In this document: piece by piece, positions 1 through 8,762 of the stretch
Layout: each line of letters starts with the position of its first letter
How positions within the stretch are numbered: the first letter of the stretch is position 1
Assembly: GCF_900108025.1 (NCBI RefSeq)
Contig: NZ_FNUS01000002.1
Span: 248,001 to 312,000 of the forward strand
Length of the DNA: 64,000 nucleotides
Source: Halpernia humi
GTDB taxonomy: Bacteria; Bacteroidota; Bacteroidia; Flavobacteriales; Weeksellaceae
Reading direction: 5' to 3'
Notes under the pieces: model-generated
Database searches by the model: none
What the model saw: the letters and a program-made list of their open reading frames with translations, nothing else
Told to the model about the DNA's origin: nothing
Translations under genes and position numbers: made by a program

Positions 1-189
1 GGTGAAGATCATGAATTGAACTATCACTTGAAGAAAAATAATCTTTCCCAATCCAAAGAAAATAGAGAAACTCTTATTGCTTTGGGCAAAGAAGTGAAAG
101 AAGAATTAGGAAAAAAAATTCTTACACATGAAGATGTAGATGCAGCGATTGAAAAGAATATCACAAAATTTAACGAACTTAAAAAATAA
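1..189 (+). CDS. C-terminal fragment of an unassigned protein (possibly patatin-like)
   Basis: An open frame enters from the left edge and ends at TAA 187-189. The 62 visible residues are charged and helical and end in NITKFNELKK. A stretch resembling SKENRETLIALGKEV recalls the segment after the catalytic core of patatin-like phospholipases, where a short beta strand is followed by a helix of the ENIxxLIxxGEE type. That link is weak and is inference only. The gene ends 9 bases before rpmA and is probably co-transcribed with it. It is not recognisable as ribosomal protein L21, which normally sits here. Confidence 0.5.
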   Translation, partial: GEDHELNYHLKKNNLSQSKENRETLIALGKEVKEELGKKILTHEDVDAAIEKNITKFNELKK

Positions 190-198
190 TCCCTTAAA

Positions 199-456
199 AT
201 GGCACACAAAAAAGGAGTAGGTAGTTCCAAAAACGGTAGAGAATCTCATTCTAAAAGATTAGGTGTAAAGATTTTCGGTGGACAAGCAGCAATTGCAGGT
301 AATATTATTGTAAGACAAAGAGGTACAACTCACCATCCTGGTTTAAACGTTGGTATGGGGAAAGACCATACTTTGCATGCATTAGTAGATGGAACTGTAG
401 TTTTCAGCAAAAAAGCAAACGACAGATCTTTCGTATCAATCGAGCCAAACGCATAA
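199..456 (+). CDS. rpmA: 50S ribosomal protein L27
   Basis: This 85-residue protein is a full-length bacterial L27, which sits at the peptidyl-transferase centre of the large ribosomal subunit. The N-terminus [24 protein letters not shown] and the core [17 protein letters not shown] are family signatures. There is no N-terminal extension of the kind cleaved in Firmicutes. A strong intrinsic terminator follows directly. The usual rplU partner is not the preceding gene. Confidence 0.98.
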   Translation: MAHKKGVGSSKNGRESHSKRLGVKIFGGQAAIAGNIIVRQRGTTHHPGLNVGMGKDHTLHALVDGTVVFSKKANDRSFVSIEPNA

Positions 457-480
457 GTTATAGGCGTTTTATACATATTA

Positions 481-506
481 AAATCCCGATTTTTCGGGAT
501 TTTTTT
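481..506 (+). terminator. Intrinsic terminator after rpmA
   Basis: AAATCCCGA (481-489) pairs perfectly with TCGGGATTT (494-502) around a TTTT loop. A run of T follows on the plus strand, 25 bases after the rpmA stop. Confidence 0.9.
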
Positions 507-554
507 GTTTTATAAGCGTTCTCTTTTTTTTCAATAATCTTTTAAAAATCTATA

Positions 555-1778
555 ATGAAGTTCAAATTATTATTAATTGTTATATTTTCAATTGTTTTTT
601 CGGCAAAAGCGCAAGTAAAAATTTTGTTTGATGCTACCAAAGCAGAAATGGCAAGCAATGCCGATTGGGTAATAGATGCCGATGTACACAATCTGAAAGC
701 AACTTCTTCTGGAACAATGGTGACTAGTGGAAGTGATTCTAACCCACAAATGATTCCTACACCTGCGCAAAGTGGCATCACTTCATCAACGCCAGAAACT
801 TATTGGAATGGTGCTTTAAGTGCATGGGCGATAGATTTAGTAAAACTAGGCTATACCGTAGAAACTTTGCCTTATACGGGAAAAATTACTTACGGAGACG
901 CAAACAACGCGCAAGATTTATCCAACTACAAAGTATTTGTGATAGACGAACCTAACTTTCGATTTCCTTTAAGTGAAAGAGATGCATTGATAAATTTTGT
1001 GAAAAATGGTGGCGGACTTTTTATTATTAGCGACCATAACATTAGTGATAGAAATAATGATGGTTGGGATTCACCACACATTTGGAACGATATTTTTACC
1101 ACAAATTCAATACAATCAGATCCTTTCGGAATTAGTTTTGATTTGGCAAACATCTCAGGAAGTACCACAAATTTTGCCTCTTTGCCGAGTAATCCAATTT
1201 TGCATGGCGCTTCAGGAGCGCCTACCGAGATGCAATTTTTTAATGGTACCACGATGACTTTGAATACTACAGATAATCCTTCTGTGCAAGGCTTGGTTTT
1301 TAGATCGGGCGCTTCTACGACTGGTTTGGTAAATGTAATGTTCGCCACATCAACTTATGGTTCAGGAAAAGTTTGTGCTTTAGGCGACAGTTCAGTTCCA
1401 GATGATGGCACTGGCGACACCGGAGATTCACTTTACAACGGCTACACAGCAGATGCCAACGGAAATCACAAGCCGCTGCTTTTGAACGCCACAGTTTGGT
1501 TGGCTACTAATTCGGCTTTGAGTGTGAATGATTTGGCTAAATCTGAAGCAGATGTAGAAATTTTCCCAAACCCAAGTTCAGATTATATTTATATTAAAAA
1601 TAATAAAGGAAATAATACTAATTACACCGTTACTATTTCTGATGCTTCAGGGAAATTGGTTTTTTCGAAAGCAATAAATTCTAACCAAATTGATATTAAA
1701 AATTTACAAAAAGGCTTGTATTATTTAAGTGTTAAAACTGAAACAGGATTGAAGAATTTTAAAATTATAAAGAAATAA
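555..1778 (+). CDS. Secreted protein with a GATase/ThuA-like core and T9SS sorting domain
   Basis: This 407-residue protein has a signal peptide (about residues 1-19, cleavage after SAKA). The central domain (about 20-320) contains a pattern like YKVFVIDEP followed by FVKNGGGLFIISDH, as in glutamine-amidotransferase-like or ThuA-like flavodoxin folds; no catalytic Cys-His pair is evident. The last roughly 75 residues form a type A T9SS C-terminal domain (IFPNPSSDYIYI, ISDASGKLV, LQKGLYYLSV, ending KNFKIIKK). It should be exported by Sec and then by the PorU/PorV T9SS route to the surface or medium. The function is unknown. A palindromic element lies between its stop codon and the likely terminator. 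Confidence 0.85.
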   Translation: MKFKLLLIVIFSIVFSAKAQVKILFDATKAEMASNADWVIDADVHNLKATSSGTMVTSGSDSNPQMIPTPAQSGITSSTPETYWNGALSAWAIDLVKLGYTVETLPYTGKITYGDANNAQDLSNYKVFVIDEPNFRFPLSERDALINFVKNGGGLFIISDHNISDRNNDGWDSPHIWNDIFTTNSIQSDPFGISFDLANISGSTTNFASLPSNPILHGASGAPTEMQFFNGTTMTLNTTDNPSVQGLVFRSGASTTGLVNVMFATSTYGSGKVCALGDSSVPDDGTGDTGDSLYNGYTADANGNHKPLLLNATVWLATNSALSVNDLAKSEADVEIFPNPSSDYIYIKNNKGNNTNYTVTISDASGKLVFSKAINSNQIDIKNLQKGLYYLSVKTETGLKNFKIIKK

Positions 1779-1790
1779 TTTGATACTTTT

Positions 1791-2023
1791 AACCTGAGTT
1801 CGATTATTATTCAATTTTCAAAGTATTAACTATCAATAACTTAAAAATATCAATTGCGTCGGGCTTTAGCCCGATGAAAGATGTAATGTAACACGTCATT
1901 TGGCTTTAGCCAAAACGTATATTAGGTTTTGGCTAAAGCCAATTCTTATTTAAAACCTTATAAAACGGGCTAAAGCCCGTTCCTATTGATGTTTTTCAAA
2001 AAATTATTATTCGAACTCAGGTT
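1791..2023. repeat. 233-bp REPIN/MITE-like element with terminal inverted repeats
   Basis: AACCTGAGTTCGA at 1791-1803 is repeated as its exact reverse complement at 2011-2023, and AT-rich TTATTATT extends both arms inward. Inside lie four small palindromes built on GGCTTTAGCC or GGCTAAAGCC (near 1859-1874, 1900-1913, 1929-1942 and 1965-1981). The outer two carry GGGC/GCCC and the inner two TTGGC/GCCAA, so the whole unit is nested and symmetric. No ORF is present. The arrangement resembles REP doublets (REPINs) or non-autonomous MITEs mobilised in trans. No target duplication is obvious. Confidence 0.75.
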
Positions 2024-2073
2024 TATAGTAATAGTCTAAAGTATAGAATATTTAGTTCTATAATTTTTAAAAC

Positions 2074-2107
2074 AATCTCTTTCAATTTTTGGAAGAGATT
2101 ATTTTTA
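2074..2107 (+). terminator. Possible terminator downstream of the 555-1778 gene
   Basis: AATCTCTT (2074-2081) and AAGAGATT (2093-2100) form an 8-bp stem followed by ATTTTTATTT. It is nearly 300 bases past the stop codon, with the palindromic element between. The rest of 2108-2235 shows no gene. Confidence 0.45.
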
Positions 2108-2235
2108 TTTCTAATTTGTGAAAGTTCTGAAGTGTGTAATTTTAAATACTAAAAAACAATGTGATGCTTATAATCGCAGTGCGAAAAAGGTCTTTAAATA
2201 AAGAAAAGAATTATATTAAAAAAGGTAAACGTTTT

Positions 2236-4758
2236 CTAAAAATTCACCTGAATGCCTGCTTTTATTCCAAATTTTGAAATATTGGGATTGTTGAGATAGT
2301 TTCCGCGCCAGATAAAATCTACCCGCAGAATGCGCAGATTTCCGAAGCCAATATTTTCTAAACCAAAACCATATTCATAATAAACATGTTCTGACGGTGC
2401 TGAATATTGAACTTTGCTTAAATTTATCGCTTTCGATGCGTCACTCAAAGTTCCGTATGCTGCTCGAAAAATACCAACTTCACGAAGTTTTAATTTTTTA
2501 ATTAATGGAATATAAGACAATATTTTTCCATTAAAATGATGTTCAATATTAAAAGTTGAATAAGTATCTGCAACAAATTCGTAATAATTAAGTTGCGAAA
2601 AAGTATTGGGAACGAGACTGTAAGATTGATTTCCAGGGATGATATTTTGCAATGCTAAAGGCAAGGCGTCGAAAGTTTTTCCCAGTTCTAAATTGATAAT
2701 AGATTTACCCCAAACGCCGATTAAAATTGGCTGCGTATAAAGAAATTGTAATTTATTGTAGTTAAAATCTGCATTAAACAAACCTCTCAAACCGCGCGTG
2801 TATTTTAGCACAAATGTCGGTGAAAGCGTGGTGTGAGAATACCGATCGATACCTGTTTCAGAAAATAGCGCACCGGGATTTGCAATGAGACTTAAAGTTA
2901 GATGCGAATCATTTACTGTTTTCCGAATTTGATTGTTGTAATTGTATCTCAAATCAAAGAGCGAATTATCGGCAGATTTTATACTTTGCAAAGTACCATC
3001 TAATCTAATTTGAAAATTTTTCCAAGGTTCTATAGAAGAATAGATACTAGTTTGAGTGCTTGAACTTAAGGAGGCGTTATCGCCACGAGAAAAGAGGGTA
3101 GAAGATGCAAAAGATCGACTCATAATGCCGTCATCTCCCGTCAATCCTACGCCGAGTTGCAAAATATCGCGCCGTGTACCAATGCCAACTTGGAAACGGT
3201 TGAGTTTATTAAACATATATTTTGCTTCCACGCCATATTTGAATTGATGGTCTTTGAAGCCATACGCGCCATAACCTTGAATTCGCCAATCATCACTTGC
3301 CGAAAAATAAGTTCTCGCGCCTAGTCTCAAGCGGTTTCCTTCAATGATATTATTACCAAAAGTGGAATACAAATTCCCTATATCTATGGCGTTTCCTACA
3401 TTGTAATAGCCAGTAGCAAGCACGCCATATATTTTCACAAAACGTTTAAACTTTGGTACTTCTTGCAGTTGAGAAAGCATTTTATAAATGCCTTTTTCTT
3501 CAATATTTAAAGAATCTGAACGGTTGTTTTCCCAATAACTCTCAGATTTTGTAAGTTCTGCTGTTGTTTTTGGGATTGTGTTTTCAAAATTTTTCGCAGC
3601 AATTTCTTTATTAAATTGGTAATCAGAGTATTCCACCGTTCTTTTTGCGAGCATCCCTCGCGATTTTTTGTTTTTGCTAATTAAAGAAAGATCAAATTGC
3701 GTGGTATTTTTTAAAGGAAGAAAAGTGTTTTCGTCGGGATTATCGAATTCTAATTCTGTGAAAACGCCATTTACGAAATTCACATTCATTTTTCTAGTTG
3801 ATTTTAAGGACGCTTTTACGACAGCATAAGTGTCTTTTGAAATGAATAAATCTCCTGTGAAGGCCAAAACATCTTTTCGTTTGGGAAAATATTTTATATG
3901 ATAGCAATCTTCACCGCGAATGGAAAGGCTGTCTATTAAATTGTAATCATAAGTGCTGAAACCGTCTGTAGAAACTGGGCTTTGGAAACCGATATTAAAA
4001 TAATTCAGTGTATTATCATAAATATTGATTTCTTTGTAGAGGTTTTTCGCTGTAGTTGATATAATTTGGTTGTCTTGAAAACCAGAAGTTTTTTGGGCAA
4101 CTAAATCTTTTTTTAATTTTTTTTCGGGTTGGTTTTCACCGTAGATTTTATAAACAGATTCATTGAGAAACATTGGTAAAGATAATTTACCATTTGCGGC
4201 AGAATCTGCATAATTAAATACAAAGTCTAATTTATTGAAGATTTTTTTCTTCATAAATGTACTATCAATATTATTCAGATCAAACTGAATTTTTTCGTAT
4301 TCTTTGTATTGGTAGGTTTTATAATTGTCTAAACCATTTTTCTTTTTATGCGCCCAAACCTTCTGCATAATGGCATAAGCGGGATTTTCTTTTTTGTTTT
4401 TATATTTTTTTGCCGTCATTTGTATGACGACTTCGGCAATATTTTCTACATTGTCAGACTCTAAAAATACTTTAATGTTTTGATTATTATTAGTTGAAAT
4501 ATTGAGGGTTTTTGTTTTAAAACCTTTTTTCTCAAAACGCAACTGGCGAATAGCAGAATCTGAAGAAAGGCTGAATTTCCCCATTTTCGAAAAAGTGGGA
4601 ATATTGCTATTATTGCTAAAAATAGCAACATCGGCAAGTGGTTTTTGCTGACTCGAATCTATGACAATGCCACTGATCATAAATTGACAGTGGAGTAATG
4701 AGATTGAAAAAAGTAAAATTAGGCTTAAAAAATATTTAGCCACAAAGAATTTCTGCAT
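2236..4758 (-). CDS. DUF5686-type outer-membrane protein with carboxypeptidase-regulatory-like domain
   Basis: This 840-residue protein has a signal peptide (residues 1-25). A CarboxypepD_reg-like beta-sandwich follows (about 28-105; SGIVIDSSQQKPLADVAIF). The region KKENPAYAIMQKVWAHKKKN with following YKTYQYKEYEK is the recognisable start of the DUF5686 family. The C-terminal half is rich in alternating aromatic strands and ends in VNF, as expected of an outer-membrane beta-barrel. The molecular role is not established; members are common in Bacteroidota. A TAAATTTG box resembling a -7 element lies at 4775-4782 on the minus strand. The gene appears monocistronic. Confidence 0.8.
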   Translation of the reverse strand: MQKFFVAKYFLSLILLFSISLLHCQFMISGIVIDSSQQKPLADVAIFSNNSNIPTFSKMGKFSLSSDSAIRQLRFEKKGFKTKTLNISTNNNQNIKVFLESDNVENIAEVVIQMTAKKYKNKKENPAYAIMQKVWAHKKKNGLDNYKTYQYKEYEKIQFDLNNIDSTFMKKKIFNKLDFVFNYADSAANGKLSLPMFLNESVYKIYGENQPEKKLKKDLVAQKTSGFQDNQIISTTAKNLYKEINIYDNTLNYFNIGFQSPVSTDGFSTYDYNLIDSLSIRGEDCYHIKYFPKRKDVLAFTGDLFISKDTYAVVKASLKSTRKMNVNFVNGVFTELEFDNPDENTFLPLKNTTQFDLSLISKNKKSRGMLAKRTVEYSDYQFNKEIAAKNFENTIPKTTAELTKSESYWENNRSDSLNIEEKGIYKMLSQLQEVPKFKRFVKIYGVLATGYYNVGNAIDIGNLYSTFGNNIIEGNRLRLGARTYFSASDDWRIQGYGAYGFKDHQFKYGVEAKYMFNKLNRFQVGIGTRRDILQLGVGLTGDDGIMSRSFASSTLFSRGDNASLSSSTQTSIYSSIEPWKNFQIRLDGTLQSIKSADNSLFDLRYNYNNQIRKTVNDSHLTLSLIANPGALFSETGIDRYSHTTLSPTFVLKYTRGLRGLFNADFNYNKLQFLYTQPILIGVWGKSIINLELGKTFDALPLALQNIIPGNQSYSLVPNTFSQLNYYEFVADTYSTFNIEHHFNGKILSYIPLIKKLKLREVGIFRAAYGTLSDASKAINLSKVQYSAPSEHVYYEYGFGLENIGFGNLRILRVDFIWRGNYLNNPNISKFGIKAGIQVNF

Positions 4759-4869
4759 TTTTGCTAATGACTTGCAAATTTAAAAGAAAAAAAAATTTAT
4801 ACGCTTCTTTTAGCAAAGATTAACGTTTATTTTTATTGTGCTAAATCTGGAATAATTTTATAATCTTGT

Positions 4870-5622
4870 TTAAAAGTCGATGCTTTCTATCCCTTTAATA
4901 AAACTATAATAGTAAGGCATTTTGTCTGGAAAATCGGCGTCGGGATTTTTTTCTCTTTTTAATATATTTAAACTTAATATTTTACGTTGAAAATTATTTC
5001 TTCTAAACTCCACACCTAAAACAGTTTCGTAAAGCATTTGTAATTCTTTAATGGTAAATTTTTTTGGAAGTAGATTGTTTGCAACTATATTGGTATCGAT
5101 ATTTTTACCTAAGTGTACCAAAGCGTAATCAAATATTCTTTGATGGTCAAAGGCAAATTTTGGTAAATCATCAATATCAAACCATTTTGAAAAATCGTCT
5201 TCTTCATAAAACTTCAATTTAGAATAATCTAATAAACTGCAATATGCAACACTAATAAATCTTTGAAAAATCCAATGATCTTCTGGTATTTTTAAGTTTT
5301 TATTGTTTAGTATGGCTTCATGATCGCTTTTTTTCACCCTATTATTTCTACCAAAAGTATGAAACTGATCCAAAAAAATATTTTCTAAACGGGTTCTTTC
5401 AAACAAAACACGTGCGGCGGCATCTCTAAGGTCTTCGGTTGCCCCAACAAAACCTCCGGGCAGAGTCCAGAGATTAGAATCGTTGTACTTTATTAGTAAA
5501 ACTTTTAATTTTTTTTCAACGAAACTAAATATCACACAGTCTACAGAAACGTGGCTTAAATAGTTTTGTGCTTGTACTAATTGTTCCAAATAGAAGTCTT
5601 CTTTGGTTTTGTTGCTTTCCAT
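4870..5622 (-). CDS. NrtR-family transcriptional regulator (degenerate Nudix plus winged helix)
   Basis: This 250-residue protein has an N-terminal Nudix fold (about 20-165) and a C-terminal winged helix (about 185-235; FTIKELQMLYETVLG and FRRNNFQRKIL, the NrtR signature). The Nudix box starts correctly (G57, E63, R71). The catalytic REUxEExG core is replaced by R-V-L-F-E-R-T-R, losing Glu at 72 and 76 and Gly at 78, so hydrolase activity is unlikely and the domain probably senses a ligand. Bacteroidota relatives include AraR-type sugar regulators. It is transcribed divergently from the beta-glucan SusC gene, so it is inferred to control that locus. An enzymatic Nudix role is the less likely alternative. 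Confidence 0.85.
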   Translation of the reverse strand: MESNKTKEDFYLEQLVQAQNYLSHVSVDCVIFSFVEKKLKVLLIKYNDSNLWTLPGGFVGATEDLRDAAARVLFERTRLENIFLDQFHTFGRNNRVKKSDHEAILNNKNLKIPEDHWIFQRFISVAYCSLLDYSKLKFYEEDDFSKWFDIDDLPKFAFDHQRIFDYALVHLGKNIDTNIVANNLLPKKFTIKELQMLYETVLGVEFRRNNFQRKILSLNILKREKNPDADFPDKMPYYYSFIKGIESIDF

Positions 5623-5812
5623 TTTATAAATATGAGAATATGTTGCTATTTTCTTTTAAAAACACAAAAATATAATTTTTTAATAGAACAAAGTTAAATA
5701 GTGATTTACAATAATTTTTCAGTATAACAACCGTTTTTTTGATTTTTTAAAAAAATTATGAAAAAAAATAAAAAATTATGATAATTTATGAAAAATTGTA
5801 ATATCTTCGTTA

Positions 5813-5825
5813 TCTCAATTTGAGA
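5813..5825. promoter_or_regulatory. Palindromic candidate operator before the beta-glucan PUL
   Basis: TCTCAA-T-TTGAGA is a perfect 6-bp inverted repeat 26 bases before the susC start. It lies just downstream of a weak -7 box (TATCTTCG, 5802-5809). Upstream, AATTATGA-like motifs recur at about 5755, 5774 and 5783. It could be the site bound by the divergent NrtR-like regulator; this is inference from position and symmetry only. Confidence 0.4.
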
Positions 5826-5850
5826 CAAAAACAATTAACTATAATTAATT

Positions 5851-8760
5851 ATGAAAAGAAACTTGGTAAGTGTTTTTAGTTTGTCTTGTATGGTGGCGTT
5901 TGTAGGTGCGAATGCCCAAGTTAAACAAGATAGTACTAAAGAAAAAACAATTGAGGAAGTAGTTCTTGTAAATGTGGGTTACGGTAAACAGAAAAAAAGT
6001 GTAGTAACGGGCGCTATTTCACAAGTAACTGCGAAAGATTTGGAAAAAGTTCCGAATGGTGGCGTAGGTACAATGCTGCAAGGTAGAAGTTCTGGTGTAA
6101 CTGTAGCAGCGAATTCTGGTGCGCCAGGTTCTGGTGCTACCATTAGGGTTCGTGGTATTACAACCTTTGGAGGCGCGAATGATCCTCTTTGGGTGGTTGA
6201 TGGTGTACCATTAGAAAATGCAGATATCGCAAACATAAACCAAGCGGATATAGCATCTATGGAAATCCTAAAAGATGCTGCATCTGCTGCTATTTACGGA
6301 ACTAGAGCGGCAAAAGGTGTCATTCTTATTACCACCAAAAAAGGAAGGAAGGGGAGAATGAATATTTCTTATAATGGTTTTATTAGTACGTCATCGGCTG
6401 CAAAGACCTTAAAATTATTGAATTCTACGGAATATGCTGCTTTGATGAATGAAAGATCTCTAGCTGGCGGCGGCGGCGTTTTATACACAAATATCGGATC
6501 ATTAGGAGTAGGGACTGATTGGCAAAAGCAGGTATTCAGTAATAATGCAATGGGAACTAACCATGAACTAAGTATTAGTGGCTCTAGCGAAAATTCAGAT
6601 TTTTATCTTTCTTTTAATACCCAAAATACAGCAGGTATTGTTGCGCAACCAATTTCTAATTATGATAAAAAATCGTTTAGAATTAACTCTAATCATACAT
6701 TTCTTGATAGAATTACTGTCGGAGAAAGTGTTTTTTACACCCATCAAAGAAACGTAGGAATTGGAACGAGTAATAGTGAATTCGGTGGTGTGCTAAGTGA
6801 CGCTATTATGCTAGATCCACTTACACCAATCATTGAAACTGATCCGGTGGTATTGAATAGCAATCCAAATTATTTACAACCTAATATAGTAAGAGATGCA
6901 AATGGTAATGCGTACGGTATTTCTAATGTAGTTGGGCAAGAAATCGTAAATCCCTTGGCGTATATCGAAACACAAAAAGGAAATTTTGGCTATTCTGATA
7001 CATTTATTGGGAGTGCTTACGTTGGTGTAAAATTAATTAAAGGCTTAAATTTTAAGACAACAGTTAATGGTAAAAAAGCGTGGTGGGGAGGTCAGTCTTT
7101 CACACCATTGTATTATTTGAATGCAAATTCTAGTAATACTGCCAATAATGTACTTTCAAGAACTGCCTCTACAGGATTTGATTGGAGTGTTGAAAATACT
7201 TTAACGTATGAAACAAAATTAGGGAATCATGATTTTAACCTCTTAATTGGGCAAGGAACTTATGAAAATGGAATGGGAAACACAGTGGGTGCTACACATA
7301 CTGGATTACCATCAAACAGTTGGGTAGATGCTAGTTTTAATGTTTCAATCCCGGAAGCTAATAAAAGAGGCTATAGTTATAATTTTATACCAGTGCATAG
7401 AACGTCTTTATTTGCAAGATTAAATTACAACTATAAAGAAAAATATTTATTCACAGGAATTATAAGAAGAGACGGCTCTTCACTTTTCGGACCGGATAAT
7501 AAATATGGAATTTTTCCTTCCGGATCAGTTGGTTGGGTAGTTTCAAAAGAAAATTTTTGGAAGGACAATTCAATTGTTCAGATGCTTAAACTAAGATTCG
7601 GCTATGGGGTAAATGGAAACGATGGTGCCTTGGCGGCCAATCAATATGAGTCTCTTTTAGCCTACAATTATAATTATTTTATTAATGATTTAATTCAAAT
7701 TGGTGCTGCTCCAGCAACAATCGCAAACCCAAATTTAAAATGGGAACAAACTACTCAAACTAACATTGGTGTTGACATGAGATTAGTTAAAAACATTAAT
7801 GTTACCGCAGAGTATTTCGATAAAAAAACTGCGGGAATTTTAAGACAATTTGCCGTTCCTGGTTATGTAGGTGTTGCCAACAATCCTTATGGAAATATCG
7901 CAGACATGAGCAATAAAGGTTTTGAGTTTGAAGTAAACTACAGAAAAAGCCTTGGAAACGTTAATTTTTCTGCCAGCGGTAACTTCTCAACTCTGAAAAA
8001 TGAGGTGACTAACTTGGGTGACGCAGAATATTATGATGAAAATGGATTTCAATCTTTGCAAGGAAGTTTAACAAGATTAATTGTAGGCCAACCCTACGGC
8101 AGTTTTTATGGCTTCAAAACAGCAGGTATTTTCCAAAACTGGGCAGATGTAAAGGCTTACACAGGAGCAGGCGGCGCCTTAATACAACCAAACGCGCAAC
8201 CCGGAGATTTTCGCTGGCAAGATACCAACGGAGACGGTGTTATAACTGATGCCGATAAAGTGTTTTTAGGTCAAGGCTTACCAACATTTAATTATGGACT
8301 AACTTTAAATTTTGATTATAAAGGTTTCGATCTTTCAGCGCTATTCCAAGGTGCTGGTGGAAATAAGATTTTTCAAGGTTTAAGACGTTTAGATGTAAGT
8401 ACTGCAAATTATCAAACAAGAGCCTTAGGTCGATGGACAGGCGAGGGAACTTCTAACGATTACCCAAGATTAACAAGTAACGATACTAACGGAAACTTTA
8501 CTAGAATGTCTGATTTTTATCTAGAAAATGGTGATTATCTTCGTTTAAAATTAGTTTCTTTTGGTTATTCTTTACCAAAATCACTTACAGAAAATATCCA
8601 CGCACAAAAAATCAGAATTTATGTTTCTGGATCTAATCTACTTACCCTTACTAAATATACCGGCTACGATCCAGAAATTGGAGGTACAACTTTAGGTATT
8701 GATAAAGGTTTTTATCCACAGGCTAGAACATTTATTTTTGGTATTAATGCTCAATTTTAA
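5851..8760 (+). CDS. SusC-like TonB-dependent receptor of the beta-glucan PUL
   Basis: This 969-residue outer-membrane transporter has a signal peptide (1-22) and a TonB-box-like segment (KTIEEVVLVNVGYGKQKK, about 31-48). The plug domain (about 50-170) contains VRGITTFGGAN, PLWVVDGVP and the SusC signature MEILKDAASAAIYGTRAAKGVILITTKKG. The C-terminal 22-strand barrel ends in Phe. It lacks the N-terminal carboxypeptidase-regulatory extension seen in many SusC proteins. It should import oligosaccharides captured by the SusD lid, powered by TonB. It is the first gene of the operon; the SusD start follows 2 bases after its stop. Confidence 0.95.
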   Translation: MKRNLVSVFSLSCMVAFVGANAQVKQDSTKEKTIEEVVLVNVGYGKQKKSVVTGAISQVTAKDLEKVPNGGVGTMLQGRSSGVTVAANSGAPGSGATIRVRGITTFGGANDPLWVVDGVPLENADIANINQADIASMEILKDAASAAIYGTRAAKGVILITTKKGRKGRMNISYNGFISTSSAAKTLKLLNSTEYAALMNERSLAGGGGVLYTNIGSLGVGTDWQKQVFSNNAMGTNHELSISGSSENSDFYLSFNTQNTAGIVAQPISNYDKKSFRINSNHTFLDRITVGESVFYTHQRNVGIGTSNSEFGGVLSDAIMLDPLTPIIETDPVVLNSNPNYLQPNIVRDANGNAYGISNVVGQEIVNPLAYIETQKGNFGYSDTFIGSAYVGVKLIKGLNFKTTVNGKKAWWGGQSFTPLYYLNANSSNTANNVLSRTASTGFDWSVENTLTYETKLGNHDFNLLIGQGTYENGMGNTVGATHTGLPSNSWVDASFNVSIPEANKRGYSYNFIPVHRTSLFARLNYNYKEKYLFTGIIRRDGSSLFGPDNKYGIFPSGSVGWVVSKENFWKDNSIVQMLKLRFGYGVNGNDGALAANQYESLLAYNYNYFINDLIQIGAAPATIANPNLKWEQTTQTNIGVDMRLVKNINVTAEYFDKKTAGILRQFAVPGYVGVANNPYGNIADMSNKGFEFEVNYRKSLGNVNFSASGNFSTLKNEVTNLGDAEYYDENGFQSLQGSLTRLIVGQPYGSFYGFKTAGIFQNWADVKAYTGAGGALIQPNAQPGDFRWQDTNGDGVITDADKVFLGQGLPTFNYGLTLNFDYKGFDLSALFQGAGGNKIFQGLRRLDVSTANYQTRALGRWTGEGTSNDYPRLTSNDTNGNFTRMSDFYLENGDYLRLKLVSFGYSLPKSLTENIHAQKIRIYVSGSNLLTLTKYTGYDPEIGGTTLGIDKGFYPQARTFIFGINAQF

Positions 8761-8762
8761 AA

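Noticed and set aside
926-1348. 140-codon minus-strand ORF
   Set aside because: It lies wholly inside the T9SS cargo gene on the other strand, has no recognisable motif and reads as the reverse of a real coding sequence.
1791-2023. CRISPR array
   Set aside because: The internal repeats are short palindromes in inverted order with irregular spacing, not direct repeats with uniform unique spacers, and no cas gene is present.
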